This document shows positions 32,071-39,336 of a stretch of DNA of 64,000 nt, one piece after another (position 1 is the stretch's first letter; each line of letters starts with the position of its first letter). The translations under genes were made by a program, and so were the position numbers. The stretch is from Murinocardiopsis flavida (GTDB lineage: Bacteria; Actinomycetota; Actinomycetes; Streptosporangiales; Streptosporangiaceae): positions 1 through 64,000 of the forward strand of contig NZ_PYGA01000024.1 of assembly GCF_003014485.1 (NCBI RefSeq), in the 5' to 3' direction. A model generated the notes under the pieces. The model was given only the letters and a program-made list of their open reading frames with translations, was not told the DNA's origin and made no database searches.

Positions 32071-32931
32071 GTGTCTCGTGCGGCATCGGTGTCGCAGCGG
32101 ATCGTCGCCCGAGTGATGCGCGATGCACGAACAAGGGCCGGCAAGACTGCCGCCGACGCGTCCGCCAGGGCCGGGTTCGCGCAGGGGACGCTGTCCAAGT
32201 ACGAGCGTTCTGAGAACCCTTTCCCGGTCTCAGTGGTCTACCGTCTGGCTGACTACTACGGGTTGACCCCTGAGGACCGAGACAAGCTGTGTGATCTTGC
32301 TGGGCAGAAGGCCCTGGGATGGTGGCACGTCTACCGGGAGATTCCGGATTGGTTCGCAAGCTACGTTGCGTTCGAGGCCGAAGCTGAGCAGCTTCAAAGT
32401 TGTGAGAACACGACCATCCCTGGACTGCTCCAGACAGCGGATTACGCGAGGGCTCTACTCTCCGCCGATGTAGACGCTGGTACCCCAGAGCAGATCGAGA
32501 ACCAAGTCGAGGTTCGGATACAGCGACAAGAGCGCTTGGTCGGAGAGAACCCCGTGCACCTCTCTGCGGTGTTTGATGAGGTGGCGCTGCATCGTCAGGC
32601 GGGCGAACCTGACGTCATGCGGCACCAGTTGGAGTCGCTCCTTGAACAGTCGCAGCTGTCGAACGTCGACCTACGAGTCCTCCCATTTGATGCTGGAGTC
32701 CACACCGCGAGTGAGAACAGCTTCATGATTATGAAGTTTCCGAATGTTATTGCTGGTGTGGACTTCGTCGACGTGGTGTACGTGGAGTACAAGCTGGGCT
32801 CTCTGTACCTCGAAGACGAAGCCGAAACCTCCGGGTTCAGTCGCGTCTTCGAGCGGCTCCAGGAAGTCGCGTTGGATCCGGAGCAGTCCGTGAAGCTCAT
32901 TCAGAGGATCATGGACGAGCGCTATGCATAG
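32071..32931 (+). CDS. XRE-family regulator with DUF5753 (WhiJ-like / Scr1 family)
   Basis: The 286-aa protein has an N-terminal HTH (SARAGFAQGTLSKYERSENP, about residues 30-50) and a DUF5753 domain from about 95 to 280, seen in ENTTIPGLLQTADYARALL, RIQRQERL, FDEVALHRQAG and VVYVEYKLGSLYLEDEAE. These proteins pair with a DUF397 protein and often an RsbW-like ATPase and influence sporulation or antibiotic onset. GTG 32071 follows GGAGG with 6-nt spacing. Confidence 0.92.
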   Translation: MSRAASVSQRIVARVMRDARTRAGKTAADASARAGFAQGTLSKYERSENPFPVSVVYRLADYYGLTPEDRDKLCDLAGQKALGWWHVYREIPDWFASYVAFEAEAEQLQSCENTTIPGLLQTADYARALLSADVDAGTPEQIENQVEVRIQRQERLVGENPVHLSAVFDEVALHRQAGEPDVMRHQLESLLEQSQLSNVDLRVLPFDAGVHTASENSFMIMKFPNVIAGVDFVDVVYVEYKLGSLYLEDEAETSGFSRVFERLQEVALDPEQSVKLIQRIMDERYA

Positions 32932-32952
32932 GACCCCCGATAGGAGTAGCAA

Positions 32953-33147
32953 GTGAACGAGATCCCGCCCGGTATCTGGCGCAAGTCCAGTTACAGCGGT
33001 AGCCAGGGCGGTAACTGTGTCGAGGTGGCCGATACCCCCGGGTTCTCTGCGGTGCGTGACACGCAGAACCGGCAGGCCGGTCACATAGTTGCGCCGTCTG
33101 CCCAGTGGGCGGCGCTGGTTGCTGCGGTGAAGGTCAGCGCATTGTAG
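32953..33147 (+). CDS. DUF397 protein
   Basis: The 64-aa protein shows the diagnostic DUF397 pattern: WRKSSYSGSQGGNCVEVAD, then VRDTQNRQAG and a final W..L...V. It starts at GTG 32953 behind AGGAG and lies 21 nt after the XRE gene, its usual partner. Together with the divergent ATPase it makes a complete WhiJ-type triad. Confidence 0.92.
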   Translation: MNEIPPGIWRKSSYSGSQGGNCVEVADTPGFSAVRDTQNRQAGHIVAPSAQWAALVAAVKVSAL

Positions 33148-33152
33148 CGACG

Positions 33153-33191
33153 AAGGGGTTCCCCGCCATGCCTGTTGGCGGGGAACCCCTT
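33153..33191. terminator. Bidirectional terminator
   Basis: AAGGGGTTCCCCGCC and GGCGGGGAACCCCTT form a perfect 15-bp stem with a 9-nt loop between the convergent DUF397 and methyltransferase genes. The A/T ends of the arms give a short U-run in both directions. Confidence 0.9.
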
Positions 33192-33206
33192 CTGCTATAG
33201 GTGAGC

Positions 33207-34412
33207 CTACGCTGTCGGGTCGGCCCGATGAGGGCTCTCGGATGGGCTGATGCGGTTCTCCGGTCGATCCACCCACAACCAGTTCCCGCTGGGAGCCACG
33301 GTCACCCCGAGGCGGTCCCGCCCTGGTCGGCCCGCTGCCACCCACGCGGCACGTGCGGCGCCGATCTCCGCCCACAGGTCCCGCGGGCCGCACCGCTTCG
33401 CCTCATACGGCCCGCTGGCCGGGGTGTACTCACCGAGCGCCCACGACCCACCGCCCGCACGGTCGAACACGTACACCGTGGCTTCTCCGGCGGCCGCCGT
33501 GTTGTCCTCAGCCGCCTCGTAGGAGGCGTATCCCAGCCCTGGCACTAGGTGCCCGAGCACGATCGCCCACCCCGGGCTGCGGTCCGTCACCCACCGGGGA
33601 GACGTGGTGGTCGTCCCGTTCACGGTGGCCGGGTCGGACTCGTCGACGAACGCCGACGGCCCCAGGTACTCCGGACGGTGCGCCCGGAGCATCATGAACG
33701 CGGCGTCTCCGACCAGGCGACCGTGCACACCGGCGCCGGGCACCACCTCCAGCCGCAGCAGCGCCGACTCGGCGAAACCCGGGCCGGGCGCCCACGGGGT
33801 GACGATCACCCCGCCGGGGCGGACCTGATCCAGCCACGTCGTAGGGATATCGCGTACGGCGACGGTCGATATCAACCGGTCGAAGGGTCCGCGGCCGGTC
33901 TCGGCCTCGCCGTCGCCGACGATCAGCGTGGGCTTGTACCCCAGCGAGTGCAGGTTCTCCCGCGCCGCCGCGGCGACCTCCTCATCGACCTCCACGGAGA
34001 CGATGCTGTCGGATCCCACGCGTTCGCACAGCAGCGCGGTGTTGTATCCGCTACCGGTGCCGATCTCCAACACTTTGTGCCCGTCCTCGATGTCGAGCGC
34101 GTGAAGCATGGCGACGACGAGCGACGGCTGGCTGATGGAACTGGTGGGGGTGCGGCCGAGGCTGTCGGACGGGCGGCCGTTGTCCACCTGGGTGATGAGG
34201 CTGACGTCTTCACCCAGCCAGCGCTGCACGTCGGAATCGGTGCGAGGGTAGGGGCGGTACTCGTTGTCGCCGCCGGTGTCGGCCCACACGGTCGCCGGCA
34301 CGAACGCGTCCCGCGAAACGGAGAGGACGACGCGGTGCCAGGCCGGGTCTTGGATGGCGCCCTTGGCGGACAGGACGCGAGCGATGCGCGACCCGGGTGC
34401 AGCGGGCGTCAC
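33207..34412 (-). CDS. PIMT-like methyltransferase (graspetide-maturase type)
   Basis: The 401-aa protein has GRTPTSSISQPSLVVAMLHA followed by motif I VLEIGTGSGYNTALL (about residues 114-128), and a long C-terminal extension ending GVTVAPSGNWLWVDRPENRI. This is the layout of protein-isoaspartate methyltransferases found with ATP-grasp peptide maturases, where they convert Asp of a RiPP to aspartimide or isoaspartate. No ATP-grasp gene is within the window near it. GTG 34412 overlaps the stop of a 43-aa peptide gene as GTGA, so the peptide is the likely partner. Confidence 0.8.
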   Translation of the reverse strand: MTPAAPGSRIARVLSAKGAIQDPAWHRVVLSVSRDAFVPATVWADTGGDNEYRPYPRTDSDVQRWLGEDVSLITQVDNGRPSDSLGRTPTSSISQPSLVVAMLHALDIEDGHKVLEIGTGSGYNTALLCERVGSDSIVSVEVDEEVAAAARENLHSLGYKPTLIVGDGEAETGRGPFDRLISTVAVRDIPTTWLDQVRPGGVIVTPWAPGPGFAESALLRLEVVPGAGVHGRLVGDAAFMMLRAHRPEYLGPSAFVDESDPATVNGTTTTSPRWVTDRSPGWAIVLGHLVPGLGYASYEAAEDNTAAAGEATVYVFDRAGGGSWALGEYTPASGPYEAKRCGPRDLWAEIGAARAAWVAAGRPGRDRLGVTVAPSGNWLWVDRPENRISPSESPHRADPTA

Positions 34413-34540
34413 TTGGGCTTCTGCCCGTCGCCGGATTGCGGCGGGACCCCCTCGGAGCCGTGCTTGGTGCCCTCCTGGCCATCCCCGCTGCCGCCCTGCC
34501 CGGAGTCGGTCGGCTGGTCAGGGTTGCCGTGACTGCCCAT
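34409..34540 (-). CDS. 43-aa Asp-Gly-rich peptide, possible RiPP precursor
   Basis: ATG 34540 follows AGGAGG. The peptide runs MGSHGNPDQPTDSGQGGSGD to SGDGQKPK and contains SGDGQ twice, plus TDSG and NP. Asp-Gly pairs are the bonds most prone to isoaspartate and aspartimide formation, which suits the PIMT-like enzyme encoded immediately downstream with a GTGA overlap. Lack of Cys rules out a lanthipeptide. It could alternatively be a small disordered accessory protein. Confidence 0.6.
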   Translation of the reverse strand: MGSHGNPDQPTDSGQGGSGDGQEGTKHGSEGVPPQSGDGQKPK

Positions 34541-34602
34541 AGTGGCCTCCTGAGATGGGGCGGTCCTGGCACGACGGTAACCGGTCGGTGGCGCGATGTC
34601 AG

Positions 34603-34620
34603 CGGGACCGGCCGGTCCCG
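34603..34620. repeat. Perfect 18-bp palindrome upstream of the 43-aa peptide gene
   Basis: CGGGACCGGCCGGTCCCG is a perfect palindrome about 63 bp before the peptide start. It could be an operator, or the hairpin of a terminator for the ORF ending at 34661. Confidence 0.5.
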
Positions 34621-34660
34621 GCCAGGCGGGGTTACGCGGCGGTTCGCCGACGTGCCCCAG

Positions 34661-34840
34661 CTAACCAAAGGCGCGAAGCTCACCGTTCGTGGGCTCTCGT
34701 CGGAGTTGGCCATCATCAGCCTCCGGCTTAGCGAAGCTGAAGGCGGGCACACCGCCGGAGCCGGTGGTCGGCGTCACGTCCCACTGGGTGAGGACGACCC
34801 GATCGAGAATCCCTCCGCTTCGACCATGCGGGCCTCCCAT
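34661..34840 (-). CDS. Possible small ORF, 59 aa
   Basis: The frame from ATG 34840 reads MGGPHGRSGGILDRVVLTQW, then DVTPTTGSGG and PAFSFAKPE, before TAG at 34661. The composition looks protein-like (hydrophobic strand, Thr/Gly-rich turn), and the frame continues the one used by the upstream zinc-finger-like ORF. No ribosome binding site is obvious. It precedes the peptide/methyltransferase pair on the same strand. Confidence 0.35.
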   Translation of the reverse strand: MGGPHGRSGGILDRVVLTQWDVTPTTGSGGVPAFSFAKPEADDGQLRREPTNGELRAFG

Positions 34841-34885
34841 CGCCGATGATCGCCCGCGTGACTCTGACGTCGGCGGCCGCTTCGG

Positions 34886-35071
34886 TCACGGACCTTCCTT
34901 GTCCTGCTCGATGATGGCTCGCACTGTCGCGATCTCGTCGGCGGTGCCGGGATGGTCTTCGAGATACTTCTCGGTGTGCTTGAGCATGAGATGCGTTTCA
35001 CGAAGAAACCCGCCGAGTGCGTTGTCCTCGGGGTTGGTCCAAGTGCAGTACGGGCAGGTCACGGTGAGCAT
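34886..35071 (-). CDS. Small CxxC protein, 61 aa
   Basis: ATG 35071 follows AAGGAG with 6-nt spacing. The protein begins MLTVTCPYCTWTNPEDN, with one CPYC pair, and continues with helices containing RETHLMLKHTEKYLEDH. The CxxC plus two His could bind one zinc. Similar small proteins occur near WhiJ-type loci in actinomycetes, but I do not recognise a named family. Confidence 0.55.
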   Translation of the reverse strand: MLTVTCPYCTWTNPEDNALGGFLRETHLMLKHTEKYLEDHPGTADEIATVRAIIEQDKEGP

Positions 35072-35192
35072 GGCAGGCTCCTTGGGTTCTGTAGGGCGCA
35101 CTCTTCTCTGCTGGATCGAGGTCGGGTCCAGACTGAACGCCTCGGAGTACTAGAGACCGGTGGTGGCGGGAGCGGGCCGTCGCAGAGGTGGA

Positions 35193-35378
35193 TCAGTGTT
35201 CGATGACGCGGTTCTCAAGCCGATCCACCCACAACCAGTGTTTCCCGCCAAGGGCCACGGTCACCCCGAGCCGGTTCCTCCCCGGTCTGCCCGCCGTCAC
35301 CCACGCGGCACGCGCGGCGCCGATCTCCGCCCACAGTTCCCGCGGGCCGCACCACTTCTGGGCGATTACGGCCGCCAT
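35193..35378 (-). pseudogene. C-terminal remnant of a second PIMT-like methyltransferase
   Basis: The frame reads KWCGPRELWAEIGAARAAWV, then TAGRPGRNRLGVTVALGG and WLWVDRLENRVIEH. It matches the last 55 or so residues of the methyltransferase ending at 33207 (KRCGPRDLWAEIGAARAAWV, WLWVDRPENRI) almost residue for residue. The SAM-binding domain is missing. This is a leftover of a tandem duplication or of recombination between copies. Confidence 0.8.
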
Positions 35379-35647
35379 TCCTGCCGATACCTCTCGTCAG
35401 AGTCGTAGGCGGCAGCGAGTCGGCGAAGCGTCGCCTCATGACACGCCAGTACGCCGCCCTGGGTAGTCGCGCTGTCGTCAAACGCGTCCTCGGCCGCAGT
35501 CACGATCGTGCGCTTGGCCTCAACATCAGCGGAGAGCTGTGCGGGATGTACACCGGGCGGAAGGTCGGCAGCCCTGTGAAGAAGCGTCGCGTAGGTTCTC
35601 GCGTCTTCGTCCAGCACGGTGCGCAGGAACTTAATCAGGTCGTCCAC
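35366..35647 (-). CDS. DUF6221-like protein
   Basis: The 93-aa protein starts MDDLIKFLRTVLDEDARTYA, has DVEAKRTIVTAAE in the middle and ends LAAAYDSDERYRQEWRP. This start, the VEAKR.I block and the ERY.EEWRP-type ending match a family of small actinomycete proteins (DUF6221) found around WhiJ-type regulators. The function is unknown. It overlaps the methyltransferase remnant by 13 nt. Confidence 0.65.
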   Translation of the reverse strand: MDDLIKFLRTVLDEDARTYATLLHRAADLPPGVHPAQLSADVEAKRTIVTAAEDAFDDSATTQGGVLACHEATLRRLAAAYDSDERYRQEWRP

Positions 35648-35698
35648 GGGTACCTCCCCAACTTCACGACGAGTCTGGCCGCCAGGTGCAAACGTCGG

Positions 35699-35884
35699 TT
35701 AAGCGACGAGGCCAAGGCCAGCAATGCCTTCGGAGAGCAGCTGCTCTTGGCTGTAGAGGATCTGCCCGTCGCTTTCAGCGCGGGTCGCGGGAACGACCTC
35801 CAAGGCGCCGTCTGAGCCGCGGAGGATTACCGCGTCGGACCCGGCGTACAGCAACGCGAGCACGAGCTCGGGCGGGATCGACAT
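35699..35884 (-). CDS. Hypothetical protein, 61 aa
   Basis: It begins MSIPPELVLALLYAGSDAVI and continues with a strand-turn-strand (LRGSDGALEVVPATRAE). AAAGGCAG lies at a proper distance before the ATG. It is the probable first gene of a pair with the DUF6221-like gene, 51 nt away. No family is recognised. Confidence 0.5.
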   Translation of the reverse strand: MSIPPELVLALLYAGSDAVILRGSDGALEVVPATRAESDGQILYSQEQLLSEGIAGLGLVA

Positions 35885-35972
35885 GCAGCTGCCTTTCGGA
35901 CGTCATCGGAAGAGCCCCATTCTCTCAGCAGGAGGGGACGAGCGGAGCGGAGTCAACAGAGGCAGGCAGATC

Positions 35973-36122
35973 ATGACGGCACCGGACATGTTCGGCCCGT
36001 TCGACACAATCGAGATCGGTTATCTTGCCAGCGGTATCGGGCCCGGCACTGGACGGCGCGCGCCATCCCGGGACGACTCCGAATATCTCACAGGCAACCG
36101 AACCCGGATTGTCCCCGGGTAG
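35973..36122 (+). CDS. Possible small ORF, 49 aa
   Basis: The frame starts MTAPDMFGPFDTIEIGYLAS, continues GIGPGTGRRAPSRDD and ends at TAG 36120-36122. A purine-rich AGAGGCAGGCAG lies upstream. It is divergent from the 35699 gene. Nothing else supports it. Confidence 0.3.
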   Translation: MTAPDMFGPFDTIEIGYLASGIGPGTGRRAPSRDDSEYLTGNRTRIVPG

Positions 36123-36484
36123 TCGACGTGCGTCTTGGGGCGTTCGAGGTCCCCGTCTCGCCAGACCCCCGACAGCCACAGGACCGCGTGTCCCGCCGCA
36201 GCAGTCAGCCCGCAACCGCGAAAAGCACTTTCGTCGCGCTATCGCTAATCGTTGGGAACCATGGAGCGGTGCGGGGCGCCTGTCATGGTGAATTCTGTGC
36301 TCGCTAGAGAAGTTCCGACGAACGCGAAATTCTCCCGGCAGTATTCGCAAGTAGCACTTACCTTATGGTTATATCTTCCTTATGGGTGCATCCAGTAATC
36401 GGTTACTATTGGATCCTTGTTGCTCTCCGTATTAGCGTCGGCACTCCGGATGGGTGAGGTTGAAGTCGTGTAGTGAGGTAGCCG
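36123..36484. other. Intergenic region before the Tad-type operon
   Basis: No gene is seen. The last 130 bp (36350-36480) are AT-rich, with several TTATAT- and TTACTAT-like stretches that could serve as -10 elements for the operon starting at 36485. Confidence 0.4.
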
Positions 36485-37036
36485 ATGGTTTTGGGGCGTT
36501 CTTTCGTCACACTGGGCGCGGGCGTGCTGATGATGATCACGCTGGGCGGCTGTGCGCTGATGAGTGAGAACGAACCGTCGGCCTCACCTGCACCTTCCGG
36601 AAACCCGTCTCCGTCGAAGTCGACGTTGAGCACTGAGGACGCCGCCCTGGAAGCGTATGAGGGCATGTGGAGCATCGTGGTGGAGAATTCGCACACCACG
36701 GAGCCGGATGTCACCGATCTCGATCGGTTCGCTAAAGGTGAGGCGCTGGAGCTTGCCAAGCACGGTTTGGGAGCCGAGTCCGGTGAAAATGTGATTGCAC
36801 GTGGCGAGCCGGAGTTCTCGCCTGAGGTCACCTCAGTTGATGAGAAGAACGACTCCGCTGAGATCAAGGACTGCTTGGATTCGACCAACTGGTTGCGCGA
36901 AGACGCCGATACTGGCGAGTTGATCGAAGAGGAACCCACTAGCCCGATTCGCCGCACGGTAGAAGCGACGGCCGACTACGACGGGCTCACTTGGCGGATC
37001 TCCCAACTGCGCATCTTTGAGCAGGGCTCATGCTGA
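36485..37036 (+). CDS. Lipoprotein, first gene of the Tad-type operon
   Basis: The 183-aa protein has the signal sequence SFVTLGAGVLMMITLGGCAL with lipobox LGGC. A Ser/Pro-rich linker and a mixed alpha/beta domain with two Cys (KDCLDS and EQGSC at the end) follow. A tail such as LTWRISQLRIFEQGSC is common in actinomycete lipoproteins linked to Tad loci. ATG 36485 follows GAGG. Its end overlaps the next gene by 7 nt. Confidence 0.7.
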   Translation: MVLGRSFVTLGAGVLMMITLGGCALMSENEPSASPAPSGNPSPSKSTLSTEDAALEAYEGMWSIVVENSHTTEPDVTDLDRFAKGEALELAKHGLGAESGENVIARGEPEFSPEVTSVDEKNDSAEIKDCLDSTNWLREDADTGELIEEEPTSPIRRTVEATADYDGLTWRISQLRIFEQGSC

Positions 37037-37851
37037 GAGGCGCGAAACGGGTATGCGTGGTTGCAGTCGGAGCGGCGTTGATTCCCGCTGTGGCGTGGGC
37101 TGACCCCGACTACTTTTCAGGCCAGACCGAATGCGGATCGGACGGCTCGGGTCCCGGATGCCAGGTCGGTGCGGAGTCGGGGGAGCGCAATCCAGGCGAT
37201 GCTGGGCGCTCCGGCGGTGATCCAAGCGCGGGCGGGAACCCGGGCGGCGGTGAAGCGGCTGCGGAAGCCGAGCCGGCCTGTGAGGAGGTCGGCGCTGGCG
37301 CGCAGGAGTGCGAGGCCGGGTTCGATCAGGCGGGGCTGAGCGGTGATGAACCTGCCGTTGATCCGGTCGAGGTGGCCAACAACGCCCGCGACTCTCTCGT
37401 GCTGCCTGGACCGGGGATGGCCACGTCGCCGGGTGCGGATGCGCCGGTGCTGGTCCGGGTTCCGGTGTGGCTGTGGGTGGATGACGAGTCCTGGCGTTCG
37501 GAGTCGGCTGAGGCGGAGGTCCCGGGCGGGTCGGTGTCGGTGACCGCAACGCCGACGGTGGCGGACTGGTCGATGGGTGATGGGTCAACAGTCTCGTGTG
37601 AGGGCCCTGGGGTGCCGTTCACCGCGGGACGCGACGACCCGGCGGCGGAATCACCGGAATGCGGCCACACCTACACGCGCGCCTCGGCAGGGGAGCCGCA
37701 GGGCGCCTATCGGGTGGGGGTGGAGGTCACATGGGAGGTGACCTGGGAGTCCTCGGAAGGCGACGGCGGTGAACTCGAACCGCTGGTCACCTCGGCGTCT
37801 GAGGACCTGGATGTTGTCGAATCGCACGGATTAGTGGAGGACGCGGGGTAG
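37030..37851 (+). CDS. Secreted protein of the Tad-type operon
   Basis: The 273-aa protein has an N-terminal signal peptide (CVVAVGAALIPAVAWA, cleaved after AWA), a low-complexity Gly/Asp/Ser region and a beta-rich domain with VRVPVWLWVDDESW and YRVGVEVTWEVTWESSEGDG. Relatives in actinomycete Tad clusters are often named ATP/GTP-binding protein, but no P-loop is seen here. It is probably a cell-surface component of the pilus system. Confidence 0.65.
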   Translation: MLRGAKRVCVVAVGAALIPAVAWADPDYFSGQTECGSDGSGPGCQVGAESGERNPGDAGRSGGDPSAGGNPGGGEAAAEAEPACEEVGAGAQECEAGFDQAGLSGDEPAVDPVEVANNARDSLVLPGPGMATSPGADAPVLVRVPVWLWVDDESWRSESAEAEVPGGSVSVTATPTVADWSMGDGSTVSCEGPGVPFTAGRDDPAAESPECGHTYTRASAGEPQGAYRVGVEVTWEVTWESSEGDGGELEPLVTSASEDLDVVESHGLVEDAG

Positions 37852-37861
37852 GTGGGGGTGC

Positions 37862-37885
37862 CCTGAACTTAGGGAGGAGTTCAGG
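37862..37885 (+). promoter_or_regulatory. Hairpin presenting the ribosome binding site in its loop
   Basis: CCTGAAC and GTTCAGG form a 7-bp stem whose 10-nt loop TTAGGGAGGA carries the Shine-Dalgarno sequence of the gene starting 3 nt downstream at 37889. It could control translation of the SAF protein. Confidence 0.45.
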
Positions 37886-37888
37886 TCG

Positions 37889-38584
37889 ATGGCAGGAGCA
37901 GCAGAGAAGACCAAGACAACGCGCGATCAGGATGCGCCAGTGCGGCTAGTGGGAGCAGGACCGCGCCGCTGGCGGTGGCTCGCAGCCGGCGCCGGACTGA
38001 TGGTGCTGGGTGCGCTGGCCACCGTGATGGCGCTGGGTCAGATGGACCAGCGCAGCGGCGTAGTGGTTGCGGCCCGCGACCTTGAACCCGGCCACGTCGT
38101 GGGCGAGAGAGATCTGATGGTGGCCCAGGTCGCGGGCGCAGACGACCTGGCGGTGATCCCGGCGGGTCGGCTCGGCGCTCTGGTCGGGCAAACGGTACTG
38201 ACCCCGGTCGGTGAACGGTCCCTCATTGCGGAATCGGCGGTGGGGGAGGGTGCCAAGCATCCCGGGGCGGGTGAGGCGGTCGTCGGCGCGAGCCTCGCGG
38301 CGAACCAGTTTCCCGCGTCGCTGCGCAGCGGCGCCCAGGTCTCCCTGGTCATCGCCGACCAGGGTGAGCGCGGTAGTGGCGGCGACGCATCAACGGAGAA
38401 CTCGCCGCCGTCCCCGAGCGCTGAGGCCATTGATGGACGCGTGCAATCGATCGCCCCGCCGGGGAACGGAGGCGAGGTGACCCGGGTCGAGCTGGTGGTG
38501 GATTCCGTAGATGCGGCCGAGGCAGCCCGTGCCGCATCGGGCGGATCCCTCACTGTCGTCGAGGTCTCGGGGGGTGGGCGCTGA
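37889..38584 (+). CDS. SAF-domain (CpaB/RcpC-like) pilus assembly protein
   Basis: The 231-aa protein has one membrane segment (WLAAGAGLMVLGALATVMAL, residues about 33-52). A SAF domain starts at VVVAARDLEPGHVVGERDLM and includes LGALVGQTVLTPVGERSLI. The C-terminal domain reads VGASLAANQFPASLRSGAQV. CpaB-like proteins act at the base of Tad pili. The stop overlaps the next start (TGATG). Confidence 0.8.
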   Translation: MAGAAEKTKTTRDQDAPVRLVGAGPRRWRWLAAGAGLMVLGALATVMALGQMDQRSGVVVAARDLEPGHVVGERDLMVAQVAGADDLAVIPAGRLGALVGQTVLTPVGERSLIAESAVGEGAKHPGAGEAVVGASLAANQFPASLRSGAQVSLVIADQGERGSGGDASTENSPPSPSAEAIDGRVQSIAPPGNGGEVTRVELVVDSVDAAEAARAASGGSLTVVEVSGGGR

Positions 38585-39336
38585 TGGCCGCCACAACAAT
38601 CGCTGTGTTCTCCCTCGGGGGCGCCCCGGGCGTGACCACGCTTTCGTTGGCTTTGGCCGCGACTTGGCCCGCGCAGGGCTCGACCGTGCTGGTGGAGGCC
38701 GATTCGTCCGGGGGCGCGATCGCGGCCTGGCGCAGGATGCCGACCTCCCCCGGATTGGTGGACCTGGCCGCTGCCGCGCGCACCGGTTCCGCGTTCGCAC
38801 CGGAGCAGGACGAGACACTGCTGCGATGCACGCAGACGCTGCCCGGTGGGCAGCGGGTGTGCGTGGCGCCGGCCACAGCGGATCGCGCCGGCGGGGCGGT
38901 CACCCTGATCGCCCAGCACCCGGCCGTCCTCGCTTCAGCCTCGGGGCCGGTGGTCGTGGTGGACGTGGGACGGATGACGCCGCGCTCGGCCGCGGCGCAT
39001 CTGGCCGCCGCTGCGGATGTGGCGGTGCTCGTGGTCGGTGACGATCTCGCCCAGCTCAAACGCGCCAAGGAGGTTGCTCCCGCGCTGCGCGCCGGTTTGC
39101 GCCGGTTCGGTGTTGTGGTCGCAGGTAACGGAAACGGGGACTGGCAGATCGCGGAGGCGATCGCCGCCCCGGTGTGGGCACGGCTGCCCCAGGACGTACG
39201 GGCTGCGGCATTTCTTAGTGGCAGTGGCGCCGCCTCCCAGCTGCGCCGTCGTCCGTTGATGGCCGCGGCCCGCCGCCTTGGCCACACGATCGCTGAGGGT
39301 GTCGCGCCGGAGCCGGTGGCGGTGAGCACACCATGA
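38584..39336 (+). CDS. TadZ/CpaE-like P-loop protein with altered Walker A
   Basis: The 250-aa, MinD/ParA-type fold protein has at its N-terminus SLGGAPGVTTLSLALA. Compared with the KGGVGKTT of MinD proteins, the P-loop Lys is replaced by Val. VLVEADSSGGAIAAW and VVVVDVGRM correspond to the switch regions. In Tad systems TadZ/CpaE localises the pilus machine. The altered P-loop suggests weak or no ATP hydrolysis. It overlaps both neighbours. Confidence 0.75.
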   Translation: MAATTIAVFSLGGAPGVTTLSLALAATWPAQGSTVLVEADSSGGAIAAWRRMPTSPGLVDLAAAARTGSAFAPEQDETLLRCTQTLPGGQRVCVAPATADRAGGAVTLIAQHPAVLASASGPVVVVDVGRMTPRSAAAHLAAAADVAVLVVGDDLAQLKRAKEVAPALRAGLRRFGVVVAGNGNGDWQIAEAIAAPVWARLPQDVRAAAFLSGSGAASQLRRRPLMAAARRLGHTIAEGVAPEPVAVSTP

